Of a stretch of DNA of 64,000 nucleotides, positions 63,718 to 64,000 are shown piece by piece; position 1 is the stretch's first letter; each line of letters opens with the position of its first letter. Origin of the DNA: Lysinibacillus sp. BPa_S21 (GTDB lineage Bacteria; Bacillota; Bacilli; Bacillales_A; Planococcaceae); contig NZ_JALIRS010000003.1 in the NCBI RefSeq assembly GCF_023337795.1, forward strand, positions 310,001 to 374,000, read 5' to 3'. The notes under the pieces are model-generated. The model was not told the origin of the DNA. It worked only from the letters and a program-made list of their open reading frames with translations, and made no database searches. Made by a program: the position numbers and the translations under genes.

Positions 63718-63831
63718 CTATTGTCCAAAATATCCCTTTTCTGTAGGAAGAATCGAGCCAAATACTTCTTTGTAGCTGATATCGCTAAGGTAGCACTGCA
63801 TTTTCGATATCTTGTTGCTGCCGCTCCGCTT
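63718..63831 (-). pseudogene. 3' remnant of an unidentified gene
   Basis: A short minus-strand frame, open from 63831 to the TAG at 63718, whose last residues read YKEVFGSILPTEKGYFGQ. It has no ribosome site and no proper start, but reads like a natural protein end and is followed 17 bases later by a strong terminator. Upstream it runs into a fragment of the interspersed element, so the rest of the gene may have been lost when that DNA arrived. I do not recognise the parent protein. Confidence 0.4.
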
Positions 63832-63853
63832 TCACACATAAAAACATTGCTGA
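63811..63853 (-). repeat. Fragment of the interspersed element
   Basis: About 43 bases resembling the middle of copy 1 (TTGTTGCTG, CGCTTTCRCACA, AAAACATT), in copy-1 orientation. Confidence 0.55.
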
Positions 63854-63906
63854 AGTTTTCTTAACATTATTAATTAGAGTTCATACTAAATGATACAACC
63901 TATGTG

Positions 63907-64000
63907 AAGTAGTTGATTGGAGTGGAGGCTGGGCGACTCCTTGGGGATCAGCGTCACAGATGAGACCCTGGAGCGAGCATCGCGAGTGAAGCGGCTCATC
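63907..64000 (+). repeat. Interspersed element, copy 4 (cut by the window end)
   Basis: Starts AAGTAGTTGATTGGAGTGG, in copy-2 orientation, and continues GGGCGACTCCTTGGGGAT and GAGACCCTGGAGCGAGC to the last base. Compared with copy 2 it lacks the hairpin segment between these two parts, so it is an internally deleted version. Confidence 0.8.

Overview
The window looks like chromosome of a low-GC Gram-positive member of the Bacillales, most probably a Lysinibacillus or close relative. The basis is protein-level resemblance, from memory, to Bacillus subtilis housekeeping proteins (DefB, RpoY, RNase J1, KtrC, YkuU, YkuV, DarB, CcpC, FadH, CheV), many of which sit in the same ykr/yku chromosomal neighbourhood in B. 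subtilis. The DNA is AT-rich, with Bacillus-type ribosome binding sites and many hairpin-plus-T terminators. No rRNA, tRNA, prophage, transposase or CRISPR array was seen.

Layout. 1-7.2 kb: a deformylase gene, then a 2-aminoethylphosphonate import and degradation operon (ATPase, fused permease, binding protein, PhnW, PhnX; minus strand) with a divergent DeoR-type regulator. 7.2-10.4 kb: a HAD phosphatase, a tiny unlisted basic-peptide gene, rpoY and rnjA. 10.4-21.4 kb: a TetR/RND efflux pair, two GNAT acetyltransferases, an S66 peptidase, mprF, and ktrC with a small membrane partner. 21.4-28 kb: ykuV and ykuU (redox), then an XRE-cupin regulator with potABCD (polyamine uptake). 28-32 kb: an MFS pump, a TPP riboswitch controlling thiW, and a MarR/NTF2-like/EVE operon. 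32.4-44.3 kb: an eight-gene envelope operon (signal-peptide membrane protein, ABC ATPase, ABC permease, coiled-coil/low-complexity protein, MoxR, DUF58, two VWA proteins) preceded by an exact ECF-sigma-type promoter. 44.5-47.4 kb: darB-ccpC and fadH. 47.9-54.6 kb: a hydroxyacid/semialdehyde catabolic operon (HIBADH, MMSDH, GntP permease, 3-hydroxybutyrate dehydrogenase-like SDR, iron ADH) with a divergent TetR regulator and tandem operators. 55-63.6 kb: a PAS/degenerate-GGDEF/EAL protein, ppk-ppx, cheV and a UMF1-type transporter.

The most unusual content is between the genes. Eight intergenic arrays of tandem repeats, in five unrelated-looking sequence families, all have a 21-bp period (7-18 or fewer units each; several are 42-bp dimers). 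Every one lies just beyond an intrinsic terminator in the direction of transcription, and where a family occurs more than once its orientation relative to that terminator is the same. A second, longer interspersed element (about 170-300 bp, inverted ends, conserved internal hairpin) occurs four times, plus a fragment. A 42-bp segment is duplicated upstream of mprF and ktrC, and a 28-bp segment is shared by two other intergenic regions.

Regulatory readings with good sequence support are: the TPP aptamer with a mutually exclusive antiterminator/terminator, an 11-bp-arm palindrome upstream of the marR operon, a TGAC-N6-GTCA operator inside the RND pump promoter, two adjacent TGAC-N4-GTCA operators before the hydroxyacid operon, and the TGAAAC-N16-CGTATA promoter before the envelope operon. 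Product names rest on motif reading and remembered homologues; no database search was possible.
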